The position numbers were made by a program, and so were the translations under genes. A stretch of 64,000 nt of DNA, from positions 62,298 through 126,297 of the forward strand of contig JACRLW010000053.1 of the NCBI GenBank assembly GCA_016235155.1. The letters are read 5' to 3'. Numbering within the stretch: position 1 is the stretch's first letter; the number at the start of each line of letters is the position of its first letter. Positions 29,358 through 38,707 of the stretch are shown in pieces. The notes beneath the pieces are model-generated. The model saw nothing but the letters and a program-made list of their open reading frames with translations. It was not told where the DNA came from and did not search any database. This DNA is from Planctomycetota bacterium (GTDB taxonomy: Bacteria; Planctomycetota; UBA1135; UBA2386).

Positions 29358-29666
29358 TCAGCTGACGATGCCGAGGATCTCGTCCTCGGAGAGGATCACG
29401 TATTCCTCGCCGTCGACCTTCACCTCGGTGCCGGCGTAGGAGGAGAAGAGGACGCGATCGTTGGCCTTCACGCTGAATGGCGCGCGGTCGCCGTTCTTCA
29501 GCAGCTTGCCGGTGCCGAGCGCGAGCACGATGCCCTCGCGCGGCTTCTCCTTCGCGGAGTCGGGCAGGATGATCCCGCCCTTTGTGGTCTCCTCGGCGGC
29601 GACGCGCTTGATCACGACGCGGTCACCGATCGGAACGATCTTGGTCGCGGACTTGGTCTTTGCCAT
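29358..29666 (-). CDS. groES: Co-chaperonin GroES (10 kDa)
   Basis: The product is 102 aa, starting at [21 protein letters not shown]. The mobile loop region ([20 protein letters not shown]) and the roof segment are canonical, and the end [15 protein letters not shown] matches the family. It caps the GroEL ring in the cytoplasm. It precedes groEL by 43 nt on the same strand, the standard groESL operon. The gene is intact. No CIRCE inverted repeat is visible upstream, so HrcA control is not supported. Confidence 0.95.
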   Translation of the reverse strand: MAKTKSATKIVPIGDRVVIKRVAAEETTKGGIILPDSAKEKPREGIVLALGTGKLLKNGDRAPFSVKANDRVLFSSYAGTEVKVDGEEYVILSEDEILGIVS

Positions 29667-29780
29667 GGCTGTCTACGGGGGGCGGCACTGCGGCACGCCA
29701 GGGGAAGTGAGAGGTTCGGAATCGGTCTCGTTCGACCCGAGGGCGGATCGACGAACGGCACTCGGACCGGGGGCCGACGC

Positions 29781-30260
29781 TCAGCGGAGCGGACGGCGAC
29801 GCGGGCGGGGCCAGAGGTCTTCGAGCCGTGCGGGCAGTTCGCTCGCCGCTCCGGGTGACGTCGCGGGTCCACCGGGGAACCCGGTGGCGTGGATGCGACG
29901 GACCAGGGCGTCGAGCGCGAGCCGCAGCCGATTCAGGTCCAGGGGTTTGCGAAGGAACTCGACCACGCCGAGTTCGAAGGCCCGGCGGGCCTCCTCGCGG
30001 CTCGCCTCTCCGGACATGAGGATCGAAGGCACCGGTCGGATCTCGGCGGAGATCCGGCGGTAGACCTCGAGGCCGCTCAGGCCGGGGAGGTGGAGATCGA
30101 GGATCGAGAAGTCGATCCGGATCCGGCGTGCCATCTCGAGCGCCTCGTCGCCGCGGCTCGCGGCGTGGACGTCCCAACCGCGCTGGCGCAGGAGCTCGAA
30201 AAGCACCGCGCGCAGCGGGTCGTCGTCTTCGACGAGAAGCACGGAGAACGGACTCGTCAT
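29781..30260 (-). CDS. Receiver-only response regulator
   Basis: The product is 159 aa, starting at MTSPFSVLLVEDDDP. It is one CheY-like receiver domain: acidic cluster EDDD (residues 11-14), phospho-acceptor Asp55 in FSILDLHLPG, Ser83 in LMSGEAS and Lys105 in FLRKPLD. No output domain follows; the last about 30 residues are Pro/Arg-rich. It probably acts by protein contact, like CheY or Spo0F. No histidine kinase is nearby. The 192-aa ORF start adds an Ala/Pro-rich leader with no support. Confidence 0.88.
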   Translation of the reverse strand: MTSPFSVLLVEDDDPLRAVLFELLRQRGWDVHAASRGDEALEMARRIRIDFSILDLHLPGLSGLEVYRRISAEIRPVPSILMSGEASREEARRAFELGVVEFLRKPLDLNRLRLALDALVRRIHATGFPGGPATSPGAASELPARLEDLWPRPRRRPLR

Positions 30261-30524
30261 GATCGGCCGGACTCTCGGGGGGGCGCCCGCGAAAGCAAGC
30301 CCCGTGCCGGTAGCAGCGGGGGAGATCGCGGCCTTGGCCGAAGGCGCGGCCGGGGCCATCCTGGTCGCGGCAGCTGCGCTCCTACCGCGGAGCTCGTGAG
30401 TCGGGACCTCGGCTCGGTCGACCTCGCCGGCACCGCTTCGCTGTCAGCGTGTCAGGCGACCCGAGGGCGTGCTGTCAGGATGACACGGGGCCGGCGTTGA
30501 GCATCGGCGCGGTTCGCACCGCGC

Positions 30525-30893
30525 TCACTCTTCCTCCTCGTCCTCGTCCTCATCCTCATCCTCGTCTTCTTCTTCCTCGGCGTCGTCCCAGTCGTCGGCC
30601 TCCTCGTCTTCGTCTTCGTCCTCGTCTTCGTCCTCGTCGTCCTCGACGACTTCCTCTTCGTCGGCCTTCTTGTCGTCCTCTTCGTCGGCGGCTTCCTCGT
30701 CCTCGTCCTCATCGTCGACTTCGTCCGCAGCGTCATCCTCTTCCTCGTACGACGCGAGGATGCGGTCCCAGTCGGAGACCTCGATGGGATTGTTGCAGAC
30801 GAAACAGACTCCGTCGTTGTCGCGGAGGTCATCGATCCGGTCGATCGACTTGTAGACCTCGCCGCATTCCGGGCACCGGATGGCTTTTCCCAT
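30525..30893 (-). CDS. Zinc-ribbon protein with a long acidic tail
   Basis: The product is 122 aa, starting at MGKAIRCPECGEVYKSID. Residues 1-45 hold two CxxC knuckles (CPEC and CFVC) expected to bind one zinc ion. From about residue 50 to the end the chain is almost only Asp and Glu, with runs such as EDEDEDEDEDEE, and so is intrinsically disordered and highly negative. No family is recognised; acidic tails of this sort are found in proteins that bind basic partners such as ribosomal proteins, or metal ions. It is divergent from the next membrane protein gene. Confidence 0.78.
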   Translation of the reverse strand: MGKAIRCPECGEVYKSIDRIDDLRDNDGVCFVCNNPIEVSDWDRILASYEEEDDAADEVDDEDEDEEAADEEDDKKADEEEVVEDDEDEDEDEDEDEEADDWDDAEEEEDEDEDEDEDEEEE

Positions 30894-31189
30894 GGCAGTG
30901 CGTGGCTCCTGAGTGGTGGTCGTGCGTCGGTGGTGTGCGCCCTAGGGCGGCCTTGGCCCGCAGGCTGGCGGAGCGTCGGGGGACGCGACGAACCGCTGGG
31001 CGTAGGGCCCCGGCAAGCTGAACTACCGCGGTCTCTTCGGTCGTCGCGGGGGCGACGACGCACAACCATCGGTTGCGACCTCGGCTGCGATGGGTTCCTA
31101 CCACGTCACTTTCGGCACGCAAGGGGAGGCTGGGGAAAAAACCTGAGGCGACGCCACCCTCGCGCGGGTCCCTGCCGATAGGGTCCGGC
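30894..31189. other. Divergent intergenic region, 296 nt
   Basis: It separates the acidic zinc-ribbon gene from a membrane protein gene and holds no convincing ORF. Visible elements are a TAGGGT hexamer near the right end and the short sequence GGCTGGGGAAAAAACC, whose A6 run is unusual in this GC-rich DNA. No known riboswitch or RNA consensus was recognised. Confidence 0.5.
31179..31184 (+). promoter_or_regulatory. Candidate -10 element (TAGGGT) compatible with a leaderless start
   Basis: TAGGGT ends 5 nt before the GTG at 31190, so transcription would begin almost at the start codon. Confidence 0.3.
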
Positions 31190-31681
31190 GTGGGTCGCAC
31201 GAACTGGATCCTCGTCGCACTGGGCCTCATCGCCTGCCTGGCGCTCACGCTGTTGATGCAGCAGGCGCTCCAGGTCCGCAAGGAACGGGTCGCCGATCCC
31301 GTCGCGACGGAGATCCAGAAAGTGCTCGGCAGTCGCCTCACCGGTGCGGCGCGTTGGCGCATTCGTGACGGCCATGGCGGCGAGAAGACCGGAACGCTGA
31401 CGCTCCAGCCGACGATCGGCCTGCGCGAGGACAACCTCGCGCGCGACGCAGGGGATGTCGTCTGGCGGCGCATGCGGAATCAGATCGGCAGCCTGATCGT
31501 GATCTGCGACGCCGGTCTCGGTGCGGCGAGCGCCTTCGCGGTTCCGCCGCCGTGGGAGCCAGGGCGCCCACTCGTGCGGATCGAGTCGACGGCGGACGGC
31601 GGCAAGGTGCAGGAGCCGCCGCCGCCACGCTCGGGTCCCGCGACTGCGCCGGGAACCGTGCGCCCGTCCGCGCCGCGCTGA
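31190..31681 (+). CDS. Small single-pass membrane protein
   Basis: The product is 163 aa from the GTG at 31190, which places the membrane segment (WILVALGLIACLALTLLM) at the N terminus; the ORF-track start runs through the upstream region and gives a charged leader. The soluble part has GSRLTGAARWRIRDG and a small alpha/beta pattern, then a Pro-rich end. No motif is recognised. It is followed 52 nt later by the 657-aa secreted protein gene on the same strand. Confidence 0.6.
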   Translation: MGRTNWILVALGLIACLALTLLMQQALQVRKERVADPVATEIQKVLGSRLTGAARWRIRDGHGGEKTGTLTLQPTIGLREDNLARDAGDVVWRRMRNQIGSLIVICDAGLGAASAFAVPPPWEPGRPLVRIESTADGGKVQEPPPPRSGPATAPGTVRPSAPR

Positions 31682-31733
31682 TCCGCCGCCCGACGGAGTT
31701 CGGCACGCGCGATCGCGCCGCCGCTCCGGTTGA

Positions 31734-33707
31734 ATGCCCGCGTTGTTCCTCGTCGCCATCATGCTCGTCGCGCTCGTCGCGGCCGTGCAGGATCCGCAGG
31801 CCGTCATCCATGTCGGCGCGGCCGCGCCGCGCTTGGGTATCGCGCGGGTCGTCGTGCCGTGGCCACGCGGGCGACACCGCGAAGTCCTCGCCCTTCGCGT
31901 CGAGAATGACGTCGCGCCGTGCGTCACGCTGCTGCGGTGGCCCGACGGCTCGGTCGCGGTCTCGCAGGCGCACGCGCGCGTCGCCGTTCCCGGCGCGAGC
32001 GAACGGGAGATCGCGGTCGCGGTCGTTGCGCCCGCGGACCCCCTTCCGGTCGAACCGGCGTTCTCCTTCGACGGACCGATGCCGCTGCGGACGATCCTCG
32101 AGGATGCGTACGGTAGGCGCTTCGTCGCCGAACCGACTCCCGACCCGGCGGGGGCGATCGACGGCGACCTGTCGTCGAAGCGCGTGCGCGTGCGCCGATT
32201 CCGCAGCGTGCACGCGAGGGCCGCGGAGCGGGGCGTCGAGGTCCTGCTCGCGACGCAGATCTGGCTCGTCGAGTTCGCCGGCGAAGCGCGCGCCGAACTC
32301 ACGCTCGTGCTCGACAACGACCCGCGCGACGGCGAACTCGTCGCCGGACCGGTGCGCTTCACGTCGTTCGCGGTCGAGACGACTCGCGGCGACGTCGAAC
32401 TGTCCGTCCGTCATTCCGCGGTCCAGCGGATCCGCCCCGCGGTCGTGGTGCCCGACGGCACGACGCGTCAGGAGTTGATCGGCCCAGCCGAGTTGCCGTA
32501 CCTCGGTGATCGCTCGGGCAAGACCTTCCGCATCGACCTCGTCCTCAGGTCTGCCGAGCCAGACGCCGTCCGCGACGCACGCGTGGCGCCGTCGACGCCG
32601 ATCGTCGCGTTTCCCGATCTCGGCTACGTGCGCTCGACGCGGGCCTTCGGTGCGTTCGGCGGGCCGGCCCCGCGCTCGACCGCGCTCGAGCCGGACCCCC
32701 GCGATCGCCTGATCGCATGGCAGGACCGCAACGGCCGCGCCGGTCCATTTGCGCCCTTCGGCGACGTGCTCGATCCGTTGCGCGATCCGTCGCGCACGGC
32801 GCCCGCGGCGTTGCACGACGTGTTGCGCTGGCGATCCGTCGCGTTGCTCGACTTCGCGATGCTCGCGGTGTCGCAGCAGACCCTGCGACCGACGCCGGGC
32901 AACGTCGCGCGCGAACCTGAAGGGTTCGAACACCTGCGTGTGGGCCTCGGCCCGCGTGCGACGAGGCGACCGCACGGCTGGTGGCCGCTCGAGTACGAGT
33001 CGCTCGGCGTCGAGCTGCTCTACGACGCGTTCTGGCTCACCGGTGATCCGCTGGCACGCCGCGAACTCGCACGCATCGGTACGGCGTTGCCCGCGATCCT
33101 CAGGGCGGCGCCGTTCCGGACCTCTCGCGGCGAAGGACTCGCTCTGCGCTCAGGTGCCTTGATCGCGCGGGCGACGAACGACGCCGCCCTGCTCGCGGTG
33201 CTCGTCGACCACGCGAGGGCTTCGATCGTGCCGGCGATCGCCGCGGCGCCGCGCGGAACCTGTTTCCCGCAACCACCGCATCGACGGGTGTTCGGCGAGC
33301 CCGAGTCGTTCGACGCCGGCGAGCAGATGGCGTTGCTCGCGCTCGGCCTCGCCGCGCTCGGCGACGCCGCCGACGCCGCCGACCTGCGCGCGGCCGCGGT
33401 CGACGTCGCCGTCCGCATCGCGCGCGACGCTTGGATCGACGGGAGCGGGCCGGCGGCATGGGTTGCGGCGCGCGACTCTCGGGTTCGCGCGGCGCCGCGA
33501 ACCGAGGCGGAACGCGCTGGTCTTTGCGGCGCGTTGTGCAGTGCGTTCGTCATCGCCCATGGGATCGCGGAGTCCGAGGACGACAGGAGACTCCTCGCGC
33601 GACGGGTCGAAGAGTTGGTCCAGGATCCCGCGGTGCCGCCGAGAGAAGCGGTTCTCCAGGATCCGTGGTTCCAACTCGTGTTCGACCGACGGCCGCCGAT
33701 CCGGTGA
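31734..33707 (+). CDS. Large uncharacterised secreted protein
   Basis: The product is 657 aa with an N-terminal signal segment (MPALFLVAIMLVALVAAVQ). The first about 260 residues are beta-rich (RVVVPWPRGRHREVLALRVE). From about residue 390 the chain is helical (GWWPLEYESLGVELLYDAFWL; MALLALGLAALGDAADAADL), with repeated helix pairs such as those of alpha/alpha toroids found in glycan-active enzymes. No catalytic motif is clear. It ends in a GTGA overlap with the next gene, so the two products are likely made together. Confidence 0.65.
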   Translation: MPALFLVAIMLVALVAAVQDPQAVIHVGAAAPRLGIARVVVPWPRGRHREVLALRVENDVAPCVTLLRWPDGSVAVSQAHARVAVPGASEREIAVAVVAPADPLPVEPAFSFDGPMPLRTILEDAYGRRFVAEPTPDPAGAIDGDLSSKRVRVRRFRSVHARAAERGVEVLLATQIWLVEFAGEARAELTLVLDNDPRDGELVAGPVRFTSFAVETTRGDVELSVRHSAVQRIRPAVVVPDGTTRQELIGPAELPYLGDRSGKTFRIDLVLRSAEPDAVRDARVAPSTPIVAFPDLGYVRSTRAFGAFGGPAPRSTALEPDPRDRLIAWQDRNGRAGPFAPFGDVLDPLRDPSRTAPAALHDVLRWRSVALLDFAMLAVSQQTLRPTPGNVAREPEGFEHLRVGLGPRATRRPHGWWPLEYESLGVELLYDAFWLTGDPLARRELARIGTALPAILRAAPFRTSRGEGLALRSGALIARATNDAALLAVLVDHARASIVPAIAAAPRGTCFPQPPHRRVFGEPESFDAGEQMALLALGLAALGDAADAADLRAAAVDVAVRIARDAWIDGSGPAAWVAARDSRVRAAPRTEAERAGLCGALCSAFVIAHGIAESEDDRRLLARRVEELVQDPAVPPREAVLQDPWFQLVFDRRPPIR

Positions 33708-35437
33708 GCTGCATCGTCTACACCTTCGCAACGGCGCCGGACCTCGATCCGCTGCCGGATGCGGCACCTTGGCCGGTGCTCGCGCGGCAATTGCCGCGGC
33801 AGTTGGTCGTCTGCCTGAACGGTGAAGCCGATCGCGGGGCTCGGTTCGTCCCGCTGATCGGGGTGATGGATGGTCGGCGTCGCTTTCTCGAGCCGGTCGG
33901 GCCGATGCCGCGCGAGTTCCTCCAACGGATCGCCGTCGAGGGTTCGACGGGATTCGTCGTCGCGGGCGAACTCGACGCCGACCGTCTCGTGGTCCACGTC
34001 TACGAGAAGCCGGGCTTCGGCGAACGGCTCGAACTCGCGCTCACGTTCGATCCCCGCGAACCATGGTCGGCGATGCGTCGCGCGGCCTTCGAGATCGGCG
34101 AGGCCTTCGGCGTGCGGGATCCACGTCACGGCGCGCCGCCGCTCGGTGGCTTCGCGTTGGCGCGTTGGTTCGAGGCACGCGACGCGTTGCTCGGGCTCGA
34201 GGCGAAACTCGTCGGCGTCGACGCGCGGCGTGCGATCGAGGCGGTCCGTGTCGCCCTCGAAGCGGCGCCCGCTGTCCGAGAGGTCCAAGAGGTCTTTCGC
34301 GATGTCGTGCGGCAGGTGGCGCGCAACGGCCTGCTCGACACCCAGGCCGCGCGCGAGATCGAGACGGCGCTCTATGCCACCGCGGCCCCGCTGGAACTCG
34401 TCGCGGATGCGGCGCGCCACGTCGAGGGGTCGCTCGGTCCCGGCACGGCCGGCGACCTCTGGCAGCGCGTTGCGCTCGGTTCGATCGACGACGCCGGGAC
34501 CCTCGCCGAGGCCTCGTCGTCGCTGTTCACCGCCGGTCGGGTCGAACTCGTGCGAGATCTGCTGCGCAGCGCGGTCGAGCGGGGATGCCGCGATCCGAAC
34601 CTCCGCGCACAACTCGCGGCGGTGGAGGACGTCGGCGGCGATCCACTGCGTCGCGATCACCTGCTCGGCGAGCTGTGGAACGAATCGGCCAAGGGACTGC
34701 CGCCGCGCGTCGCACGACTCGTCGCGTCGTGGCTCGTCGATCGTGACCATGCGGCGGAGGCGCTCGCGTTGATCGAGCGATCGTCGGATTCGGGAACGGC
34801 CGTGCCGGGGATCTGGCTCGAGCGGGGTCGTGCGCTGGTGGCGCTCGGTCGCGTCGACGATGCGCAAGAGGCTCTCGAACGATCGCTCGCGCTCGGGCCG
34901 AGCCCGGAGGCCGGTGCGGAGTGCCGCCGCCTCCTCGCGTTGTGCGCGACCGGCGAGCTCGTGCCGATGCTGCTGTCGATCGAGCGCCTGCTCCACGCCG
35001 GTGATCGCGCGATGGCGCTCGATCACGCGCGCCGACTCGTGCGCCGTCACGGGCGGGTTCCCGAAGCTTGGGTGATGCTGGGTGTCACGCGCCATGCGAT
35101 CGGACATCGGCGGCGGGCCTTGCGCGCGTTCCGGCGCGCGCTCGCTCTCGATCCCCGGTCGGCTGACGCGCACGGGAGGATCGGCGCATCGCTCGTCGAA
35201 CGCGGCCGTCCCGAGGAAGGGCTCACGCATTTGCGCCACGCCGTCGAACTCTCGCCCCACGACCCCGGCAACTGGCTCCATCTCGCCATGGCGCTGGCGA
35301 TGCTCGGCCGCCGCGACGAAGCGCTCGCGGCCGTGTCGCGCGCGGAGAAGGAAGGTGCAACGGCCGAAGAAGTTTCGAGAGCCACCCACGCCATCGGTCC
35401 GAGCCTCGGTTCAAGTTCTCTCGACGGCGCGGAGTGA
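33704..35437 (+). CDS. TPR-containing protein
   Basis: The product is 577 aa from the GTG in the GTGA overlap. No signal peptide is seen. The N-terminal third (about 1-180) is a mixed alpha/beta domain of unknown type. The C-terminal part has tetratricopeptide repeats, clearest in WVMLGVTRHAIGHRRRALRA, FRRALALDPRSADAHGRIGA and LTHLRHAVELSPHDPGNW, which scaffold protein contacts. Translational coupling to the secreted 657-aa protein suggests a shared task, but the compartments differ. Confidence 0.72.
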   Translation: MSCIVYTFATAPDLDPLPDAAPWPVLARQLPRQLVVCLNGEADRGARFVPLIGVMDGRRRFLEPVGPMPREFLQRIAVEGSTGFVVAGELDADRLVVHVYEKPGFGERLELALTFDPREPWSAMRRAAFEIGEAFGVRDPRHGAPPLGGFALARWFEARDALLGLEAKLVGVDARRAIEAVRVALEAAPAVREVQEVFRDVVRQVARNGLLDTQAAREIETALYATAAPLELVADAARHVEGSLGPGTAGDLWQRVALGSIDDAGTLAEASSSLFTAGRVELVRDLLRSAVERGCRDPNLRAQLAAVEDVGGDPLRRDHLLGELWNESAKGLPPRVARLVASWLVDRDHAAEALALIERSSDSGTAVPGIWLERGRALVALGRVDDAQEALERSLALGPSPEAGAECRRLLALCATGELVPMLLSIERLLHAGDRAMALDHARRLVRRHGRVPEAWVMLGVTRHAIGHRRRALRAFRRALALDPRSADAHGRIGASLVERGRPEEGLTHLRHAVELSPHDPGNWLHLAMALAMLGRRDEALAAVSRAEKEGATAEEVSRATHAIGPSLGSSSLDGAE

Positions 35438-35742
35438 TCTGCAGCCCGCGGCGCGGCACCACGGGTGGCGATGCGTCGAGCCGGATTCGCCGAACCTCGC
35501 CGAGGGAACGCGCTGTGGTCCGGATCCGTCCAAGTCCAGGATCCCGGCAATCGGCACGCAACAGCCTTGGCGAGGGTGGCTCGATCGCCTACCCCGACAG
35601 GCGGCGGAATCGCGACTTCCGGTCACGTTCCACGCTGCGCAACACGAACTAGGCTGTCCATGGCAAACTCCGAGGCCGGGGCTCCTGCACTCTCCAACCC
35701 CGGCAACTCTCCAAGCCGACCCCCTCTGTGACGAATCTCGCC
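35438..35742. other. Gap upstream of an FG-GAP gene, 305 nt
   Basis: No ORF with protein-like composition is seen. TTCCAC at 35628 and TAGGCT at 35650, spaced 16 nt apart, are a weak promoter candidate. Close to the start codon are two copies of CTCTCCAA separated by 9 nt. Nothing else was recognised. Confidence 0.5.
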
Positions 35743-37437
35743 ATGCGCTCGCTCCTCACGACAGTGTCTGCGTTCGCGGCGTTGAGCTTGCCGCTCGCCG
35801 CTCAGACCACATTCCAGCGACTCGACGGCCTCGGTGCCGACAACGCCTACGGACGCTCGGTCGCTTCGATCGGCGACATCAATGGCGACCAGTTCGACGA
35901 CTTCATGGTCGGCGCGGATTGGGTCGACTCGAACTCGCAGAACAGCGGCACGGTCTACGTCTACTCCGGCGCGACGCGCAGTCTGCTGTTCTCGATCGAC
36001 GGCGATTCGATCGGCGACTTCTTCGGCTTCAGTGTCGCGGGCGGCGGCGACGTCGACGGCGACGGTGTTCCCGATCTCATCGTCGGCGCCTACGGCGATG
36101 AGCCGCTCAACAACCTCGACACCGGAGCGGTCTATGTCTTCTCGGGTCGCACGCAGGCCCTGATCCATCAGTTCCAGGGAGCCGGGATCGAGTCTCGCCT
36201 CGGCTACAGCGTCGGGGGTGCAGGCGACGTCAACGCGGACGGCTACGCGGACATCATCGGCGGTGCGTACTCCGACAACACCGCGGCGGGTGCCGCGGGA
36301 CAGGCGATCGTCTGGTCGGGCAAGGACGGCAGCGTGCTGTGGACTTTCAACGGCCTGCTCGCCGGCCACTACCTCGGCTTCGGTGTGGACGGCGCCGGCG
36401 ACGTCGATCGCGACGGCTTCGACGACCTGATCGTCGGAGCAGTCGGTGACCCCGCGAACGGATTCCTCTCGGGCACCGCGTTGATCTACTCGGGCCGCAC
36501 CGGCGCGCAGAGCTGGCGATTCGACGGCCAAGGCCAGGACCTCCAGGGTGCGAGCGTCGCCGGCGCGGGCGATGTCGACGGCGACGGCCACGCGGACGTC
36601 ATCGTCGGCGCGCCCTTCGCCGACGACGGCGGGCTCGACTTCGGTTCGGCACGCGTCTACTCGGGTCGCACGGGTGCCTTGCTCTACACGCTGACGCACG
36701 GCTCGGTGCCGGGTCTGTTGTTCGGCTATCCGGTCGCCGCAGCGGGCGACGTCGACGGCGACGGTCGCGCGGACGTGATGGTCACCGCGTTGCTGGGAAC
36801 GGTGGGCGCGACGCCGGTGACCGGTGGCGTGTACGTCTACTCGGGTGCGACCGGCGGACTGATCCAGTCGCTCGGCCTCGGCGGCATCGCCGACGCCTTC
36901 GGTTGGGGTCTCGCGAGCGCGGGCGACGTCGATCGCGACGGCTTCGCGGAGATCCTCGTCGGTGCTCCCTTCGCCGACTTCACCGGCGCACAGGCCGGTT
37001 CGGCCTACGTCATCGACCTCAACAACGTCGGCACGCCGCCGCGCTGCTACGAGTTCGGAAAAGCCTGCCCGGGCAGCAACGGCAAGCTCCCGCACATCGG
37101 CTATCGCGGACGTCCAGGGCTCGGCGAGACACTCGAGATCACGCTGCGTGGCGCCCTCTCCAACGCGCCGGTCGTGATCAACCTCGGCCAGGTCGCGAAC
37201 CTGCCGCTCGATCCCTACGGCTTCACGAACTGCACGCTCTACGCGACGAACGACGGCTTCGTGGTCGTCCGCCAGGCCGATCCGCTCGGGCTCTTGAACT
37301 TCGATCCGCTCGTCGTTCCGAACAGCCCGATCTTCATCGGCCAGTCGATCTTCGCGCAGTGGATCTGTCTCGACCCGCTCGCGAATCCGGCCGGCTACGC
37401 GTTCTCGAACGCGATGGAGTTCGCGTTCGGCAACTGA
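35743..37437 (+). CDS. Secreted FG-GAP repeat protein with a planctomycete C-terminal domain
   Basis: The product is 564 aa from MRSLLTTVSAFAALSLPLAAQ; the GTG at 35728 would add five residues. Seven FG-GAP blades are visible through their calcium sites (DINGDQFDDFMVG, DVDGDGVPDLIVG, DVNADGYADIIGG, DVDRDGFDDLIVG, DVDGDGHADVIVG, DVDGDGRADVMV, DVDRDGFAEILVG), each about 60 residues. A complete integrin-type propeller fits. From about residue 435 the chain is a different beta domain beginning YEFGKACPGSNGKLPHIGY and ending with an AFSNAMEFAFGN strand, also found at the end of the 1206-aa protein at 58.9 kb. Confidence 0.87.
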   Translation: MRSLLTTVSAFAALSLPLAAQTTFQRLDGLGADNAYGRSVASIGDINGDQFDDFMVGADWVDSNSQNSGTVYVYSGATRSLLFSIDGDSIGDFFGFSVAGGGDVDGDGVPDLIVGAYGDEPLNNLDTGAVYVFSGRTQALIHQFQGAGIESRLGYSVGGAGDVNADGYADIIGGAYSDNTAAGAAGQAIVWSGKDGSVLWTFNGLLAGHYLGFGVDGAGDVDRDGFDDLIVGAVGDPANGFLSGTALIYSGRTGAQSWRFDGQGQDLQGASVAGAGDVDGDGHADVIVGAPFADDGGLDFGSARVYSGRTGALLYTLTHGSVPGLLFGYPVAAAGDVDGDGRADVMVTALLGTVGATPVTGGVYVYSGATGGLIQSLGLGGIADAFGWGLASAGDVDRDGFAEILVGAPFADFTGAQAGSAYVIDLNNVGTPPRCYEFGKACPGSNGKLPHIGYRGRPGLGETLEITLRGALSNAPVVINLGQVANLPLDPYGFTNCTLYATNDGFVVVRQADPLGLLNFDPLVVPNSPIFIGQSIFAQWICLDPLANPAGYAFSNAMEFAFGN

Positions 37438-37481
37438 GCTTCGTCGACGACGCGTCGGGGGCCCGGATTCCGTGCGCGCGC

Positions 37482-37487
37482 TACGCT
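37482..37487 (+). promoter_or_regulatory. Candidate -10 element (TACGCT) before the kynureninase-like gene
   Basis: TACGCT lies 17 nt before the ATG, in a GC-rich block with arms GTGCGCGCG and CGCGCGCAC that can also pair as a hairpin around it. Confidence 0.25.
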
Positions 37488-37504
37488 CCGCGCGCACGAC
37501 GCAC

Positions 37505-38707
37505 ATGGATCCGACCATCGACGACCCTCTGCTCGCCTGGCGCTCGGAGTTCCCGATCGTCGAGCGGACGAACTACCAGATCAGCAACTCGCTCGGCGCG
37601 ATGCCGCGCCGCGCCCGTGCGCGCCTGACGGAGTACGCGGACTCGTGGGAGGAGCAGGGGGTGCGCGCATGGGGCGATCGCTGGTGGAACCTCCAGTTCG
37701 AGTTCGCCGCCGAGATCGAGAAGATCCTCGGCGTCGCGCCGCGCACGGTGTCGATGCACCAGAACGTGGCGATGGCGTCACAGGCGATCCTGTCCTGCTT
37801 CGACTTCGCCGCGCCGCGCAACCGCATCGTCTACAGCGAACTGAACTTCCCGTCCGTGATGTACCTGTACGAGCAACAGGTCCGTCACGGCGCGGAGATC
37901 GTGCGCGTGCCGTCGGATGACGGCATCACGATCGACACGCAGCGCATGGTCGACGCGATCGACGAGCGCACGCTGCTGGTCCCGATCAGTCACGTCCTGT
38001 TCCGCAGCGGCTACGTGCAGGACGTGCGCGCGATCGTCGCGAAGGCACGCCGCGTCGGTGCGTTCGTCGTCCTCGACGTGTTCCAGTCGATCGGAGCACT
38101 CCCGCTCACGCTCGCGGACCAGGGTGTGCACGCGGTGGTCGGCGGCGCACTCAAGTACCTGTGCGGCGGTCCGGGCAACTGCTTCCTCTACGTCCATGAA
38201 GACGAGCGACGTTCGCTACGCCCGGGCTTCACGGGCTGGGCGGCCCACAAGGACCCCTTCGCGTTCTCGACCGCGGGCCAGGACTTCCGCGACGACGGCG
38301 GCCGCTTCCTCAACGGCACGCCGAACGTGCCGGCCCTGTTCGCCGGCATCGAAGGCGTGCGCATCGTCGCCGAGATCGGTCCGACGGCGATCCGACAGAA
38401 GAGCCTGCGCATGACCAAGAAGATGATCGAGCGCTGCGACCGACACGGCTTCACGCTCCGCTCGCCACGCCCCGCGGAGCAGCGCGGCAACCACGTCTCC
38501 GTCGACGTTCCGCACGGCTACGAGGTCTGCCAGGCCCTCAACGCGCGCGACGTCGTCTGCGACTACCGACCGGGCGCCGGAATCCGCTTCTCGCCGCACT
38601 TCTACACGCGCGACGCCGAGGCAGTCGCCGCGGTGGACGCGGTCGCCGAGATCATCGAGTCGGGCGCCCATCGGCCATGGATCGGTCAGCCGAAGAAGCC
38701 CGGCTGA
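37505..38707 (+). CDS. kynU: Kynureninase-like PLP enzyme (aminotransferase class V fold)
   Basis: The product is 400 aa, starting at MDPTIDDPLLAWRSEFP. It has the class V fold: SNSLGAMP near the N terminus, VVLDVFQSIG (Asp about 191, contacts the PLP pyridine) and GALKYLCGGPGNCFLYVHED with Schiff-base Lys about 217. The GGPG after the lysine and overall length fit kynureninase, which splits kynurenine to anthranilate and alanine; other class V members cannot be excluded from motifs alone. A formamidase gene of the same pathway lies 750 nt downstream, which supports this call. Confidence 0.72.
   Translation: MDPTIDDPLLAWRSEFPIVERTNYQISNSLGAMPRRARARLTEYADSWEEQGVRAWGDRWWNLQFEFAAEIEKILGVAPRTVSMHQNVAMASQAILSCFDFAAPRNRIVYSELNFPSVMYLYEQQVRHGAEIVRVPSDDGITIDTQRMVDAIDERTLLVPISHVLFRSGYVQDVRAIVAKARRVGAFVVLDVFQSIGALPLTLADQGVHAVVGGALKYLCGGPGNCFLYVHEDERRSLRPGFTGWAAHKDPFAFSTAGQDFRDDGGRFLNGTPNVPALFAGIEGVRIVAEIGPTAIRQKSLRMTKKMIERCDRHGFTLRSPRPAEQRGNHVSVDVPHGYEVCQALNARDVVCDYRPGAGIRFSPHFYTRDAEAVAAVDAVAEIIESGAHRPWIGQPKKPG

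Noticed and set aside
29667-29780. CIRCE element before groES
   Set aside because: No TTAGCACTC-N9-GAGTGCTAA inverted repeat is present; the single GGCACTC has no partner.
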